A DNA stretch of 64,000 nucleotides from Liquidambar formosana. Lineage: Eukaryota > Streptophyta > Magnoliopsida > Saxifragales > Altingiaceae. The notes under the pieces were generated by a model. It was not told where the DNA came from. It worked only from the letters and a program-made list of their open reading frames with translations, and did no database searches. Made by a program: the position numbers and the translations under genes. The stretch spans positions 16,714,264 through 16,778,263 of the forward strand of contig CM077828.1 of assembly GCA_039720395.1 (NCBI GenBank), read 5' to 3'. Positions 45,029 to 58,144 of this stretch are shown here, in pieces (positions within the stretch are counted from its first letter, which is position 1; every line of letters starts with the position of its first letter).

Positions 45029-48000
45029 ATGGCTTCAATTGGGTTTTCTCTACTTCCACTCCCTCACCCTGTTTCCTTCTCTTCTCCCCTGCTTCTCAAC
45101 CCCAATCCCTCCAATTCCAATCTCTCCTTCGCCACAGCTCTCTGCTGCGGCTCAGCGATGGAGGCGGCTGCGGCGACTCCCGCTAGCTTCGGCTTCAAGA
45201 ATTTGATGGAGACGTTCACAGTTGATGTGCAGAGAGCAGAGGGAAGGCCACTGGACGTACCCTTGATTGCGCCTTTTACGATTGCGTCGTCCAGGCTGGA
45301 GAAGGTGGAGAACGTGGCGATTCGGATTGAGCTGAGTAATGGGTGTGTTGGGTGGGGTGAGGCTCCGATCCTTCCTTTTGTGACGGCGGAGGATAAGCCC
45401 ACGGCGATGGCCAAGGCGGCGGAGGCCTGCGAGTATTTGCGGCGGAGTCCGGCCATGACTTTGAGTTCCGTGTTGGGAGAGATTGGTGGGATTCTTCCTG
45501 GGCATGAATTTGGTTCTGTGAGTTTGATAACAACATTAATATTTTGCTCTTATGATTTTCTTTTCTTCTGTACCCATATCATTTCTTCCTTTTCTGTTGA
45601 ATCATGTACACAGTACACCAGTTAAGCTATACGTGGTGGTGGTCTAACATAAATTCTAAAGCTAACGCCCCACCCCTATGGAACCAGACTCAATCCTTTG
45701 AAGTCCCCAGTTCTGGAGGCAGCAAGATACCTCCAGATCAGAACCGCATTAGTCATTGCATGTGGTATACAAAATTTGACCAATGTGAATTGTTGAATTT
45801 TACTTTACATTTCAGAGGTGGATTAGTGCCTTAGAGGTACTTGGAACTTACAGAAGCAGAAGGTCCTAGCTCTTTCTAGGGGCTAGGTTTATGCTCAGTG
45901 TTAATTGATGCGAACTAGACAGTGGCCTTAGCTGTGTCTAGGGATTAGTTGGGTCAAAGGTTTGGATACTCTATTGGCAAAAATATAAGAGTAAAAATAA
46001 GGAAATGATTTAAAACAAACAAACAAAAAAAAAAAAAATTTACATTTCTGTTGCAATTCAATTGGATAGCAGTTAACCCTCTTTATTCCTTCACAGAATA
46101 CATTGGTGGACTGTAAAACAATATATAAGAAGTTTTCTTGGACTTAGGAATATGTAAATAAATGTTCCTTGTTTTGTTAGGTTTCTTTTTTGGGGTATTA
46201 ATAGAAGGAGGAATTTTAGATTGGTCGGGCTACGGAAAAGTAATTACAGTTAGTAGTCATTCTTAGTTAAGTTAGTAGTCATTTACTAGAAGTTAGCAGT
46301 AATTTGTGTAACTATAATTATTTTTCCGTAGCCCGACCAATCTAAAATTTCCCCTTAATAGAATATGGAAAATGCTATTATTCCCCACTGAATTGTTCAT
46401 ACTCCCAATCCCGATGGATGTGGTTTGAAAATAACGGGAGAACAATAGTCTGTCTATTTTGAAATGAGAGACCGAAAGTGATGAGCGATGTTATTTGGAA
46501 TGAGGGAATGAATAGATTTGCTCTTCTAGGGAAGCATCTTTTGGGGTTCTCTTCTGGTACTAAACATTGCCAATCCTTATTCAGCTAAGACCATGGAACA
46601 AGACTGTATAAAGGCGGGCATTTATATTTTATCATACCCAAGTGAGTTGGGAGTGGAGTTTTTGCCACTCTGGGTGAACCATGTAAGATCCTTATATTCT
46701 GTTTTTGAGGTCCTCTAGTGTGAATCTTATTTATTGATCTAATTATTTATTTTTGCCTGCTGATTAACCCATATTTGGGCCTATTTTCCATGGCAACTGA
46801 TATTCTTCAGGGGCAGGAATAACAGATATTAGTCTGTTAGAGCTTTTGGGATTCACAAGAAGTTCATTTTTTTAATTATTTTGATCATCTTATAACTGAG
46901 TGAACTTTATTTCAACTTCCAATGAAATGCTGCTTCTAGTTCCGATAAAATAACAGTTGTGGCAGATATGAGTACCTTGGACATTTTGTACAGAACTACA
47001 TTGATGAATATTTGAACCTTCTTATCTATACTTGCAAAATCATTTGGTGTTAATTCTTTATAGAATTGGAAGAATCTTGTAATCCTTATTAAACTTTATT
47101 TTTTATTGAAGGTTAGGGCTGGAGTTGAGATGGCACTGATCGATGCAGTTTCTACCAGCATTGGTGTACCTTTGTGGAGGCTATTTGGTGGAGTTTCAAA
47201 TACCATAACCACTGATATAACAGTTCAGTTCTTATCTTAGTGATTCTAGCTCACTAAAATGATGTTTATTCTTGCTTTTCCTAGTAATTGTCATGATTTT
47301 CCTCTGTGTTTCTATTTGTTTTGTTTTGTTTTGTTTTTTTTTTTTTCTGGAAGAAGCCACTTAGTGGGGCTGGCAAATTTGTCATTGATCATGACCAGTT
47401 AATAAACAATATATATGGTATTAGTACTAAAACAAAAAAGAACTAAAAACTTTCCCTATGCAAACTACTCTGATTCATCTTCATAAATGCAGATTCCAAT
47501 TGTTTCCCCGGGTGAAGCTGCTGAATTGGCATCTAAGTATTGCAAACAAGGGTTCAAGACCTTGAAGCTTAAGGTGGGAAAGAATCTGACAGCAGACATA
47601 GAAGTTCTTCAAGCCATACGTGGGGCACACCCTGATTGCTTGTTTATCTTGGATGCCAATGAGGGGTACAGCCCTAAGGAAGCTATTGAAGTTCTTGAGA
47701 GATTACATGGTATAAAGCAGTAGTTGTCAATTTCGGATGCCCTCTCTAGACAACTAATTGATAATAAAACATAGAGTTATTGGCTTAAGCATGATCTGAC
47801 ATTAAATGCTCACTCCCTTCTTCCCTCCCCCACCCCACCAACAAAAAAAAAAAAAAAAAAAAAGAAGAAAGAAGAAGCAAAAACAAGTTAAAAGTTCATA
47901 AATTTGTTTCTGTTCATTATTTCAAGTATTTAGGCTCCTCCAACAAGTGAAATTCATAAAATTTTCTTGCAGAAATGGGGGTGACTCCTGTTCTGTTTGA

Positions 48001-48770
48001 ACAACCAGTTCATAGAGATGATTGGGAAGGTCTTGGACATGTTAACCAAGTTGCTAAGGACAAATACAAGGTTTCTGTTGCTGCAGATGAAAGCTGTCGG
48101 AGCTTAGCTGATGTTAAGAAAATAGTAAAAGAAAATCTTGCAGACGTTATCAACATTAAGCTTGCCAAAGTTGGGGTCATTGGAGCCCTTGAAATAATTG
48201 AGGTGGTGAGGGCATCAGGATTGAAGCTGATGATTGGAGGCATGGTTGAGACTAGACTGGCCATGGGCTTTGCTGGTCATCTTGCTGCCGGCCTTGGATG
48301 TTTCAAGTATTGTATTTTTGTGTTTTATTTAGTAAAAATGCTGTATAAACCTGCTCACAGAAATGCACGTGTGTGCGTGTGTTTCCATCAATTTTGATCA
48401 TTTTGTAAATTTTCTGTACAGGTTCATTGACCTAGACACTCCCCTTCTGCTGTCAGAAGATCCAGTTCTGGGGGGTTACGAAGGTATTCTTAGCCTAACT
48501 CTTAAACTCTGTAGTTCATACAGTTTGGGTTTCCAAGTTAAGATTCTATAGCACTTTGGTATCTATAGCTTTTATGATTGTGGACTTCAGTTATTAGATG
48601 TTGATCAACATTTTCCATCTCTAGTCTCAGGTGCTGTGTACAAGTTCACAAATTCTAGAGGCCATGGCGGTTTCCTTCACTGGGACAATATTGCTTGGTC
48701 AGTCGTGATTTTACCATCCGATTTAATCTATTTTTTATTTAAATTTTGTAATTTACTTGCTTTAATATAG
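45029..48770 (+). CDS. Plastid-targeted dipeptide epimerase (enolase superfamily, L-Ala-D/L-Glu epimerase-like)
   Basis: Exons inferred: 45029-45517, 47112-47222, 47493-47709, 47973-48306, 48422-48483 and 48625-48770, in phase, about 452 residues. The first 60 residues are Ser/Pro/Leu-rich with almost no acidic residues, like a chloroplast transit peptide. The barrel shows enolase-superfamily residues: a KxK motif (Lys225 and Lys227 in TLKLKVG), metal ligands Asp254 (FILDANEG), Glu282 (LFEQPV) and Asp311 (AADES), and the opposite base Lys335 (NIKLAKVG). Spacings match dipeptide epimerases, which interconvert L-Ala-L-Glu and L-Ala-D-Glu. The plant substrate is uncertain. The C-terminus is uncertain: the family-like part stops at HWDNIAW (48698) and the open frame adds 24 codons. 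A GTCAGT donor at 48698 may start another intron. Exon 2 has a weak donor (GTTCAG). Confidence 0.9.
46207..46354. mobile_element. Mutator-type MITE in epimerase intron 1
   Basis: The 148-bp element has inverted ends of nearly 40 bp (AATTTTAGATTGGTCGGGCT, continuing ACGGAAAA). A perfect 9-bp target duplication TTAATAGAA (46198-46206 and 46355-46363) flanks it. A 9-bp duplication is typical of Mutator-like elements. Confidence 0.8.
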
Positions 48771-49771
48771 TATATATTATATTTATTCTGACTTCTAAAG
48801 TATTATGGGATCAGCATGGTACTTTAGCTAGTGAAGGTCATGTAATCATTTGGCAGATATACTGAACAGTTAAACCTCAGATTGTTTTTTACTTCAGCGT
48901 GTTTTTTGGTCAAATTTCTTTATACAAGAGCCTAAAAGATGAGTCGTAAATTCGTAATTTCCCTAACCTAAGCTGCACCTGTGAATTGCCTAAGGTAATC
49001 TTACTGATCTTTCCATAAAAGCCATGTCTTCATTACTTCATCAAAACTTAAAAGAGATACTATGAACTATGAGTACAAACATGGGTGTCCAGTTCTAACA
49101 ATGATATATATATAAATATGGAGTTTGTGTGAATGTGGAAGAATCACTGTCCTCATCTTCGGTATTCAAGTTTTTTTGTTTTTTTTTATATGCACGATTT
49201 AAAATTTTTGGGCATCAATGCATCAAAATTTTAAAATAATGAAGTAATAAATGCTCAGGTCTCCCATGAGAAAAGCACAGAATATAAACGTTTTTCTGCT
49301 CATTAAGTTTCCCGACTGATATTGAACACTTGAGGACATGGGTATTATGTTGACAACTGTCGTAACTAGCCTAACATCAACTGGGTGAAGTGTCCTACAT
49401 ATCACAAGGTAGCAATGGTCTAATTGTTTGCAACCAACTTATTTACCTAAGAGACAGACAGACCCTTTTGAACAGTCACAAGACTTGCATCAAAAATCAA
49501 TAAAGCTGCTTAGGCTCTTAGGCTCCTTGACAAACATGTATCCTTTGAGTAAACTGTTTCAGTAGGCTCTCCTTCGTTCAAATACAAATTCAAGTACTAA
49601 TTTTTTTGATAAGGTAAGGATATGTATTAAGTAAAAATGCAAATACAAATGCAAGTACTAATTGTGCTCCTCTGCTTTTAAAGATCTTGAAGTTGAACCT
49701 GAAAGTGTGTTCTCATTGGGTGCTTTGTTGTTATTCCATATTCTACTAATAAATAGTTCTTTAACAATTTA

Positions 49772-50076
49772 CGGCCTGTTTGGTTGTCCAATTCGAAATT
49801 AAAAAATTCAAGAACTTTTACATAGGGTTGAAGGCATAAATCTATCACTTTGAATTTAGAATATTTTAAAATGTTGTAGTTATCACTATAGTTGATATTG
49901 TAGAATCAATTTTAAAGAATTCATGGAAATACCACTATTTTTGAATTGCCACTGCTATTTGTGATGATAACTATCATTTTCTTGAATTTGTTAATTCAAG
50001 ATGATGGAATGTGCCTTCAATACTATGTAAAATTTCTTGAATTGTTTAATTTTGAATTGGACAACCAAACAGGCCA
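49772..50076. mobile_element. Tourist-like MITE (PIF/Harbinger type)
   Basis: The 305-bp element has inverted ends of about 42 bp (GGCCTGTTTGGTTGTCCAAT) and TTA on both sides (49769-49771 and 50077-50079). A matching single end occurs near 60060-60105, suggesting the family is repeated in the region. Confidence 0.8.
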
Positions 50077-50662
50077 TTAGTTTTTGTTTTCTATTTGTCT
50101 ATGCTAACTATATCAAATTATCTGCAGAAACTAAACTTAGGTTGGTTCAACAACTCCTGGAACTTTAAGCAATAATGGAGCTAATTGGATCCTCTTGTTT
50201 CGTTGAATGGGTTTTGATATAACCATGGCAGTCCTTTGATTTGTGAATGGCTCTCTAAAAAAATGAAGACACAAGGAAAAAAGGAGCTACAACTACAATA
50301 ATCACATTTGCAGGTGAGAGACATTACAAATCAGTGGTTGTAATAATATTTGTGAGAGCAAATTTCTTCAATTTGTGAAAATAGCTTCAGGCCAATGTTG
50401 GAACTCTGTAATTAGTGTTGAACTTCATTCTCTTAAACTTCCTCTGTGGACAGTCATGTATTTTTTTTATCATCATTGTGAAATTGGGTCTACTTCTCCA
50501 ATCATCACTGGTAATGATTCTGAATTTATTTATTTTTTCTGCAAGTTTCAGCATGATTTATTAGTCTCTGTACTGTGTAATTTCAGTTATTTTCTCCCTG
50601 CTTGAACTACCGTCATGACTGATAAAGAATGACTCCAACTAATGATATTATTGTCTAGGAAA

Positions 50663-50790
50663 ATGCTGTATCCCGAATTTGGGATTCCCAAACAGACACA
50701 ATGGAGTGCCCCACTGTGTGAGACCCCCACTGTGGGTGGGTCCCACCCTTTGTGTCTGTTCAAGAATCCAAAATTCAGGATAGCTAGCAT
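50663..50790. mobile_element. Short inverted-repeat element
   Basis: Arms of about 40 bp (ATGCTGTATCCCGAATTTGG, then CAAACAGACACAA on the left) face an imperfect inverse copy ending GATAGCTAGCAT. A related pair of ends occurs in the reticulon upstream intergenic/intron area at about 31165-31250 (CGGGATATCTAGCATAACT). Target duplication is not clear. Confidence 0.6.
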
Positions 50791-51769
50791 AGCCCTATTG
50801 TTTAACACTTTATCATGTCAACGGATGTGAACTGTAAGATTTAAACGAGGAACAGAAACATTAGTTGAAAGAAAGACACAGAAACAAGGAAGGACATGAT
50901 ATTTTTCAGAAAACCAAAAACAAAGACAAAGGAAAAGGAACAAAAACCACAGCTTGAGGGAGGTTTATATCTTTACTGTAAACTCCAAAAACGTATGCAG
51001 TATGCTTCTGAATAAGTCATTTGCGAATTGCAAAAATAGGTGATAGTCAAGAATGAAGGAATTCCAATCTCACAGAGGAAATGAGCATGTGTTTGCGCAT
51101 GCTCGTGTGTGTGTGTGCGCGTGCGTGTTCACACACTTTGCATGGCAAAACTCGTGAGATACATTTTATTTTATTTTAGTTTTATTTTCTTTTGGTAAAA
51201 TGAGACTTATTTTTGCCTTTTTTAATCATCTGCGCATGAAATTCAAGCATTTTATTGTCAATATAAACCAAAACACTGCAAGAAAATCTCACCTGTTTTA
51301 CTACCAAAAGATGAAAAAAATCTCGCCTCTAGATAAAGTTAGCATAGTCTCCACCAAAGCTGATAAAGATAGCTCAAACAGAGGGGAGAACATAACCACA
51401 TGTGGGCTAAATTCAAAAGCCTTACAACGCATCCTCACCTCACCTCAGCTAAGCTGCCCTTTGTTTCGACTACTAAGATGCTTTTTTGTTTTCACACTAG
51501 AGATCATCAGCATATACAAAGAAAAGTTCATCCAGAAGGGTTTAATCCAGAGAGAAGCCAAATGAATCAAATTCCTTTATTTAAAAATGAGAATTACAAA
51601 TAGTCAAGTACTCCAAATTTCATCATGCATGGTGCGCTCAAGTCAAGTGCTCAACCAGCCACACCATAATGAAAGAACCAAGAACATCTCGGAGGGAGAC
51701 AGACTCCAAAATTCATATACATGTACACAAGACAAGAATGTGAGGTACTTACAAACAAAATCTAGTTTC

Positions 51770-52165
51770 TCACAAATGAAGAAGGTTTGAAATAGGGTTC
51801 CAGCCCATAACCCATGACCTCTTATCGGCTGGAAGCACAAAATTGAGTTCAAACATCTCCTTTGATATGTGGCCGCCTTCACAGAACCCAACAAGCTTTG
51901 CCACTATCTCAGCACTCTCCCGGACATGCTTCTCATCATGGGGATCCATCCAAAGCTTGCTTACAAACTGCATCTTCCGCTGTTTCCCGTCAAGTGGGAC
52001 TTCCCACTTCATGTATAATGCATCTCTTTCTTCTGCCGTCAGACGTGTGGTTAACCTCTTTGCAAGGAACTCCCTTTCACGCTTTAATGCCTTCATACTG
52101 CATGTCAGAACAAGGCATAAATTCCAAATTTTCACTACTAATCTTAAACTACTCATCTCATTTAG

Positions 52166-52197
<32 letters not shown>

Positions 52198-55100
52198 ACC
52201 TTGATGATTTAGATATTGTGGGCTCATCTCCCACGTGAGCAGGGCTGGCATTACCCAATTCTGTTGCTAAGTGCTGCTGCAACCAAGTCAAGCGCCTAAG
52301 CTCCACTTCCATGTATATCTGATCAGCTTGGTCCCCTTTAAATAACAAATAAAATTGCGTCCTATGAATGATAGAGACATAGCACAAATCCCATAACTCA
52401 ATTATCTGCTGCCTTTGCTCCCTAAAAGTTACATCCCATGAAACTTGGGGCTCCTCTGGCTCAGATATGTTATCATCCTCCAAATTGTATCCAGCTGCTT
52501 CATTTGCTTCCAGCTCCAGCACCTAGCGATGCAACAAATGTAAATGAAACAAATCTTAAAATAAAATGAATAAAATGGAATACACTTACTATAGAAAAGT
52601 AAAAGCCTCAATATCAATCAGACAGAACTGAAGTGAATTCCAAGTATAGTGTACAAAAATGGAACAAAATTTAATATAGAACGGAAAAAGCCTCTAATCA
52701 TACCTGGCAAACAAGGAGCTGCTTTTGGTACTGCAGCTTGGCCACACGTTCTTTCAGTTCTGTTACATACGCTCTTATGTTCCTGACATTCTCTTCTGCT
52801 GCATTCTGAAACATCTTCTGCATTTTCTTCATGTTAACCGAACTCGAACGTTGATAGCATGGAGGTGTTCCTTCTTTTGATGAGACATCTCCACCTTCTT
52901 CGCTCTTTGTTGGAGTCTCCTTCTCATAGTCTGGAAGAGTCTCATTGAGCACAATGTCATCATTCTCTGGAGCTCTATTTTCAGCCTCTGAGTCCAAAAC
53001 TTGCTGAGAAGACGAAAGAGGTGAGCAGGGAGATCTTATAAAATTTGGCCGGTTAGCACTGTTACTCGAAGCTAAAGGAAGTAACTTTTTCTTTTTTAAT
53101 TGACCCTTGGCCTTAGGAGTTGCTTCACTGTTAGTCTGTTGATTATTGCTTGGAAGAGACATAACCAATTTGTCTATAGATTTTTGAACATTTTCAAGCT
53201 GCTCCTCAAGATCTGCAATAGTGCTACCCTGTGAATGAAGTCTTGTTATCTCTTCCTTGAGATTGGCACTGACACTCTTGTTTGTAGGGACCACATTTTC
53301 AACTTCAACATCTTTTAGTACTGATCGAACAGAACGCATTTCCCTTATCTCTGCTTGCAGCTTAGCAATAGTCTCTGCTGCATCTTGATTACCCAATCTA
53401 TGACAAGCCACCTCCTTCTGTAGTACCTCCAAAGCTCGATTTGCTTCTTCTCCAAGCTGCTCCTGGAGATGTTCAAGCTTACGAATTTCATGCATGAGAG
53501 TGAAAGGAGCAGCCGATGATTGCCTCATCGTCTGCCTTCCAATCATATTTCTTGTTCTATCACCTCGGCCTAGCTCCTTGCCATCAAGTTTTGGTGATAA
53601 TGCCACAGAATAAGAGAGGCACTTCTTCACTGAACGAGGTGAGACCTGCAGTTCATCCCGAACTTTTCTCTGTAACTCATCTACCTGGGATTGTGCTAAA
53701 TCTCTTTGGCGCCTTAGTTCTTCGATTTCCATCTCCATCTACATATAATCAGATAATGAGAGATGTATTCAGGATTCACTCCCTTTCATAAGGAATCAGA
53801 AATTGAGCCAAACTTGTGTGGCAGATTACCTGCTGAATTTTTAAATCCTTTTCCCTTGATGGGTCAGGGGTGCGCAACTCTGCTTCCAGCCTTGCTACTT
53901 CTTTCTGCAAATGTTTGACTAGCTGCTTGTCTGAAACAACCTAATTAAATTTTCAGGGAGGAAAAACAGGCTCAATGTTTATAAATACAATAAAATAAAA
54001 TAAAAAAAAAGAAGGTAAAATAGCATGTAGTCGAGGAGAGAAACAAAGAATCAGTACCATGTTTACTTGGGCATTATTGGTCACTTCCTTCGCTCGGGTG
54101 GCAAAGAAGAGAGTGTTTCGAGATTGTTCAACATGGCTCAACGCTGGACTCAAAGTACATATGATGGCAGTACGAGCATTCCCACCAAGTGAGTGTTGCA
54201 ATATGCGAGTGAGCTTTGAGTCTCGGTAGGGTATATGACCACTTCTCTTTCCAACACTAAAAACAGAGGCAGTTGACAGGGGAAAAAAAAAAACCAGAAA
54301 GTCAATTAAGCATCAGAGAATTATCCAGTGCAATGAGCTCTAAAGAAGAAGATCTACAAGATGCATTAAACATTATACAATATATTGGCTCTAACTTGTT
54401 AATTAATCCTCACAGTGCAATGCTCTCCAATGCAGGCAAAAAACCAGAATATAGTTTTCAACCATAATGATATAAAAATAAGTGCAGCACAATCTGTCCG
54501 GGGGTAACATCTTCCATGGGAGCCCAGAAAATAAAAGCTCAGAACAGCTAGTGCAGCTGGTTCTATATAGGTTATGATAGTGAGAATGAATAACTTGTGT
54601 ATCTGTAGCTGTTCAGGTTGAGACAATCTCTAGCAGCTGGTTCTGTATAAATTATGATTATGCCTTTTACATAGTCCATACTCAAATCAATATAAAAAAG
54701 TACGCTAATAGTGAATTCTGACCTCAGCTTTCTGATAACAGTTGTGAGAGTCATCAAGCTGAGATTAATATGGCAGCCTTCCCTGAGCCTTGCACCATCT
54801 GCATGTGTCTGCGAGGCTCTTTCACTTCCAGCAAGATCTACAAAGTTCTGCCAAAAAAATTGACATTAAAGGTTATTAGCAACAAAAAATGATCAGCTAG
54901 CTACCTTTAATGAATAATTGACACAGAGACTTTATCATTTCAACTTAATTACCAGGCTCGCAACAAAAGACCTCACGCAATCTGAATTTTCACGGAGAGT
55001 ACTTTGTATCGTCTGCATAGTCAGCCAAATATATTTAATATGAAATGCTTTTCAGAAGATAAATTTTTACCCACAAGCATAACAAAAGAAAACATGCCAT

Positions 55101-56420
55101 GAAACTGACCAGCCTTATTATCTGGTGTGACCGAGAGCTGTTATCATTTAGGGCAGTTTCACCTACTTGCCTTTGAGCTACAAAATAAGCAAACAATCAA
55201 TATATAGAGATAAGGCCCTAAAAAATGCTAAGACAACTCATGTCAAAGGCTTCAATTACTTACCCTCACAAATACTGATCAAATGTCTTAAATGCTGATC
55301 ATCATTTGCTGTTTCCTCTATTAACTTCTCGACCACAGTTCCTTTCTGTATGTAGGAAATTAAAATAAAGTTTAGTACTGGGAAGCAAAAGTATATGCAG
55401 AAACAAAAAAACACTTGTTTCTGGAAATGATAAAGAATTTCGCATAGGCAATACCTCTGGATCGTCTAAAAGCTTAAGGTTACGACCAGATTCTGAATTC
55501 AACAGGTCCCTGACATTCTCATTATAAATTTCTAGTCCAGAAATCCTTATTGTGAAGTCTCTCTCTGGGGTCTGTGATCATGCCAAGCAACATAAGATTA
55601 GTTAAGAAGCCACAATTAGTTATTTAGTGCCTACCACAGTCAGCCACAAATTTTGAGCAAAAAAAGAGGAAGTTTTCATTAAGATTCAATACTGGTTCTT
55701 CAATTAGAGAAATGAAAGTCTACATCCAACACTATAAACAAATTAGAATGAAAAATATAAAATTAGGTTTAGATATAGGGCTTACATTCATTATATGATT
55801 ATAGATATCGTTAACAGCTTTCTCCGTTATTCCTCTCATAGTGTAGGTTTTTCCACTGCTAGTTTGCCCATACGCAAAGATGGTTGCTGAAAAATAACGG
55901 ATCAAAAACAATTCTTTAACAAAAATATATTATTATAATTCTACAGCTACGTCACAGAGAATATGAATATGGACTACCATTTATGCCCATCAAAGCAGAC
56001 AAAGCAACGTTCTTAACTCCTTCCTCATATACCATCTCAGTTAAACAAGCAGGACCAAAAACTTTGTCTGAGGAAGAAAAAAAAATATCAGTATCCGCTT
56101 AATTAAGAAATCATACAAAAAAATCACCCAGGCATCTAAAGAAAAGAACATAATGAGGTAAAGATATTTGTCACTTTGATACCGAATGTAAATGACGCTG
56201 GTTGAGCTGAACGCTCCTGAGGTGGCGGTTTGTACACAATTGTGTGATCATCAGTGCACTCCCATGCGACTTGATCTCTAGCTGACTGCTCCTTTCGGCT
56301 CAGAGGCCTTAACCGTACTGTTACCACAATCTTCTCTTCCCTAACTTTTGGCCCACCAGGGGTGGATGCGGGTGTCCTTTCTATCTTTGAAGCTGGTGTA
56401 CTTGGGGTTCTAACTGTCAT
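51770..56420 (-). CDS. KIN7A: Kinesin-7 NACK1-type (KIN-7A, cytokinesis)
   Basis: Thirteen coding exons are inferred: 56183-56420, 55978-56067, 55786-55886, 55455-55571, 55264-55345, 55110-55177, 54953-55012, 54723-54847, 54058-54256, 53830-53940, 52704-53738, 52200-52522 and 51770-52097. They give 958 residues with all phases matching, near the tobacco NACK1 length. The motor domain has the P-loop GQTSSGKT (116-123), switch I NDNSSRSH (220-227) and switch II DLAGSE (256-261). A coiled-coil stalk and the conserved NACK C-terminal domain ([24 protein letters not shown]) follow. NACK1 activates a MAP kinase cascade at the phragmoplast to drive cell-plate expansion. A leader intron (about 56435-57830) separates the ATG from a 5' exon starting near 57950. 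Intron 12 contains a (GA)n run. Sequence resembles NACK1 more than NACK2, as I recall. Confidence 0.95.
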
Positions 56421-57414
56421 CTTAATATTTAAACCTACAGCCCTCCTCGATAGAACTTGGAAGAAGACCAAGTAACAGTACAGTCTGGTCTCTCTAGGAG
56501 AGACTAAAGTAGTAGAATTGCTACAAAATAAATGATACCAGAACAAAAAAGGTATCTGTTAAAACCATTCAAAAGTCAGTATATGACAAAAGAATTGCAA
56601 TCTGAACTAAGTTTTGACATGATTTATTTCAGGGTACAATTACAGACGATAAATAAAAGCATGTTAAAATTTAGATTAAAAATATTTTCTGAAACTAATC
56701 ACGATTAGTAACTGGAAAATTTTTGTGACTTTGTATATGAAACAGTCCTTTATCATATAGATAATCAAATTCAACAATTTAAACTATAATTAAGAAAAAT
56801 GGGCACCATTTGACTAGGAGCAAGTATTTCTTTCTTAAATTTTGAAAGGAAAATCAACATAAAAGCAACACAAGCACATTTCCTTTACATTTATGGCTTT
56901 TTGAAGGTATGCTTGTCTATATTGATGGAGAACATTACCAGGAAACACAATGTAGCCATGCTATTAAACTAGGCTGCATTTCATAATGATTGTGACCAAA
57001 TTAAGCTACTGACTTGAAAATTCTGAATGACATGAGAACGATAAGGCCAGTTTGGCCAGCCTATTGGCATCCAAAAATTTTAAAAAAGACTTAGTGAGAC
57101 CTGAAAATGTTAATATCAGAAAAAGACTAAACATTCTTATGTCGGCAGCAAAGTAGCTATAGTGTCTTTACATACCAAAATGCTAAACCTACTTCTCTTA
57201 TACACCAGAAGAAGCCTAAAATTTGAATCGCTACCAGGATTCCTTTCAGATCTCTCAAATGGTTAGAAATTGATTTTTCTAACGCACTTTTTTAATGCAA
57301 TTTTCTTTCCTTTCCCTCATTCTATCCTAAATCCAAACAGAGCTTAGATTCTAAAACTTCAATTCAAATTTCCAGACCCAGGAATGTGACATTTCCCGTC
57401 TCTTCAATCACCAT

Positions 57415-57450
57415 GACATACATACATACATACATACATACATACATACG
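57415..57450. repeat. (CATA)n microsatellite in the kinesin leader intron
   Basis: About eight uninterrupted tetranucleotide units lie inside the inferred 5' UTR intron. A (TA)n run at about 57708-57729 lies further upstream in the same intron. Confidence 0.9.
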
Positions 57451-58007
57451 TAAATGGATCCACATTTCATCAAATCGACTTGAATAGTCAAATAAGCCTA
57501 AATCCTCAAAGATTTGAGCATCAGGTGCTGAATCTACAACATTGCAATGAAAAGAGAAAAAAAAAATTCCATTTTTCACAGTTTTTGGATCGAAGAAATC
57601 AAACTAATCCCGACAATCTCAGCAAATTGTAGAAAAGGAAACCTAGCAAAAATGAATCTACTTCATTTTCTACTCGTTTTCCGCACCAAATTGTACCTGG
57701 AAACTACCATATATATATATATATATATAAAGCGGAAGAGAGACTAACAAATTCTTCAGCATTTCATCATTTTGCTAATTCTGAGATACAGCAATCTAAA
57801 AAAGGTATACATACAAAATCGGAGCTTCACCTGAAAACGCAGGCAACGAAGATCAAGAGAGAGAAGAGAGAGAGAGAGAGGGGGAGGGTTAAAATTCTAG
57901 GGTTTGGAGAGTAACGTTTGTCGATGATGATGACGAATGAAATAAAAGGGCATAAAGCTATTGGGTGTCTGTCTGTGTCTGTGACCAATCCGATTTGAAT
58001 TTCGGGT

Positions 58008-58018
58008 GCCAACGGCTA
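58008..58018 (-). promoter_or_regulatory. MSA-like element upstream of KIN-7A
   Basis: GCCAACGGCTA matches the mitosis-specific activator consensus YCYAACGGYYA at 10 of 11 positions. It lies about 180 bp upstream of the inferred leader donor. MYB3R factors bind this motif to restrict expression to G2/M, and NACK1 is a known G2/M gene. Confidence 0.65.
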
Positions 58019-58133
58019 GTTCTTTTTTCTCACCACGCTTTATTCGAAATGCCGATTTCTCGAATAGTGGTATTTTGCGTTGTCGTGAGTTTTTTTAATT
58101 CGCCGAATTAAGCGGTACCGGGTTTCAAGTCTT

Positions 58134-58144
58134 TGCAACGGTTT
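58134..58144 (-). promoter_or_regulatory. Second, weaker MSA-like element
   Basis: TGCAACGGTTT keeps the AACGG core and matches the MSA consensus at 9 of 11 positions. It lies 126 bp further upstream. Confidence 0.4.

Larger units (their letters stand above)
48771..51769. other. Intergenic region between convergent epimerase and kinesin genes
   Basis: It may contain a last exon and 3' UTR of the epimerase gene near its left end and the kinesin 3' UTR at its right end. Two inverted-repeat elements are listed separately. No further gene seen. Confidence 0.5.
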
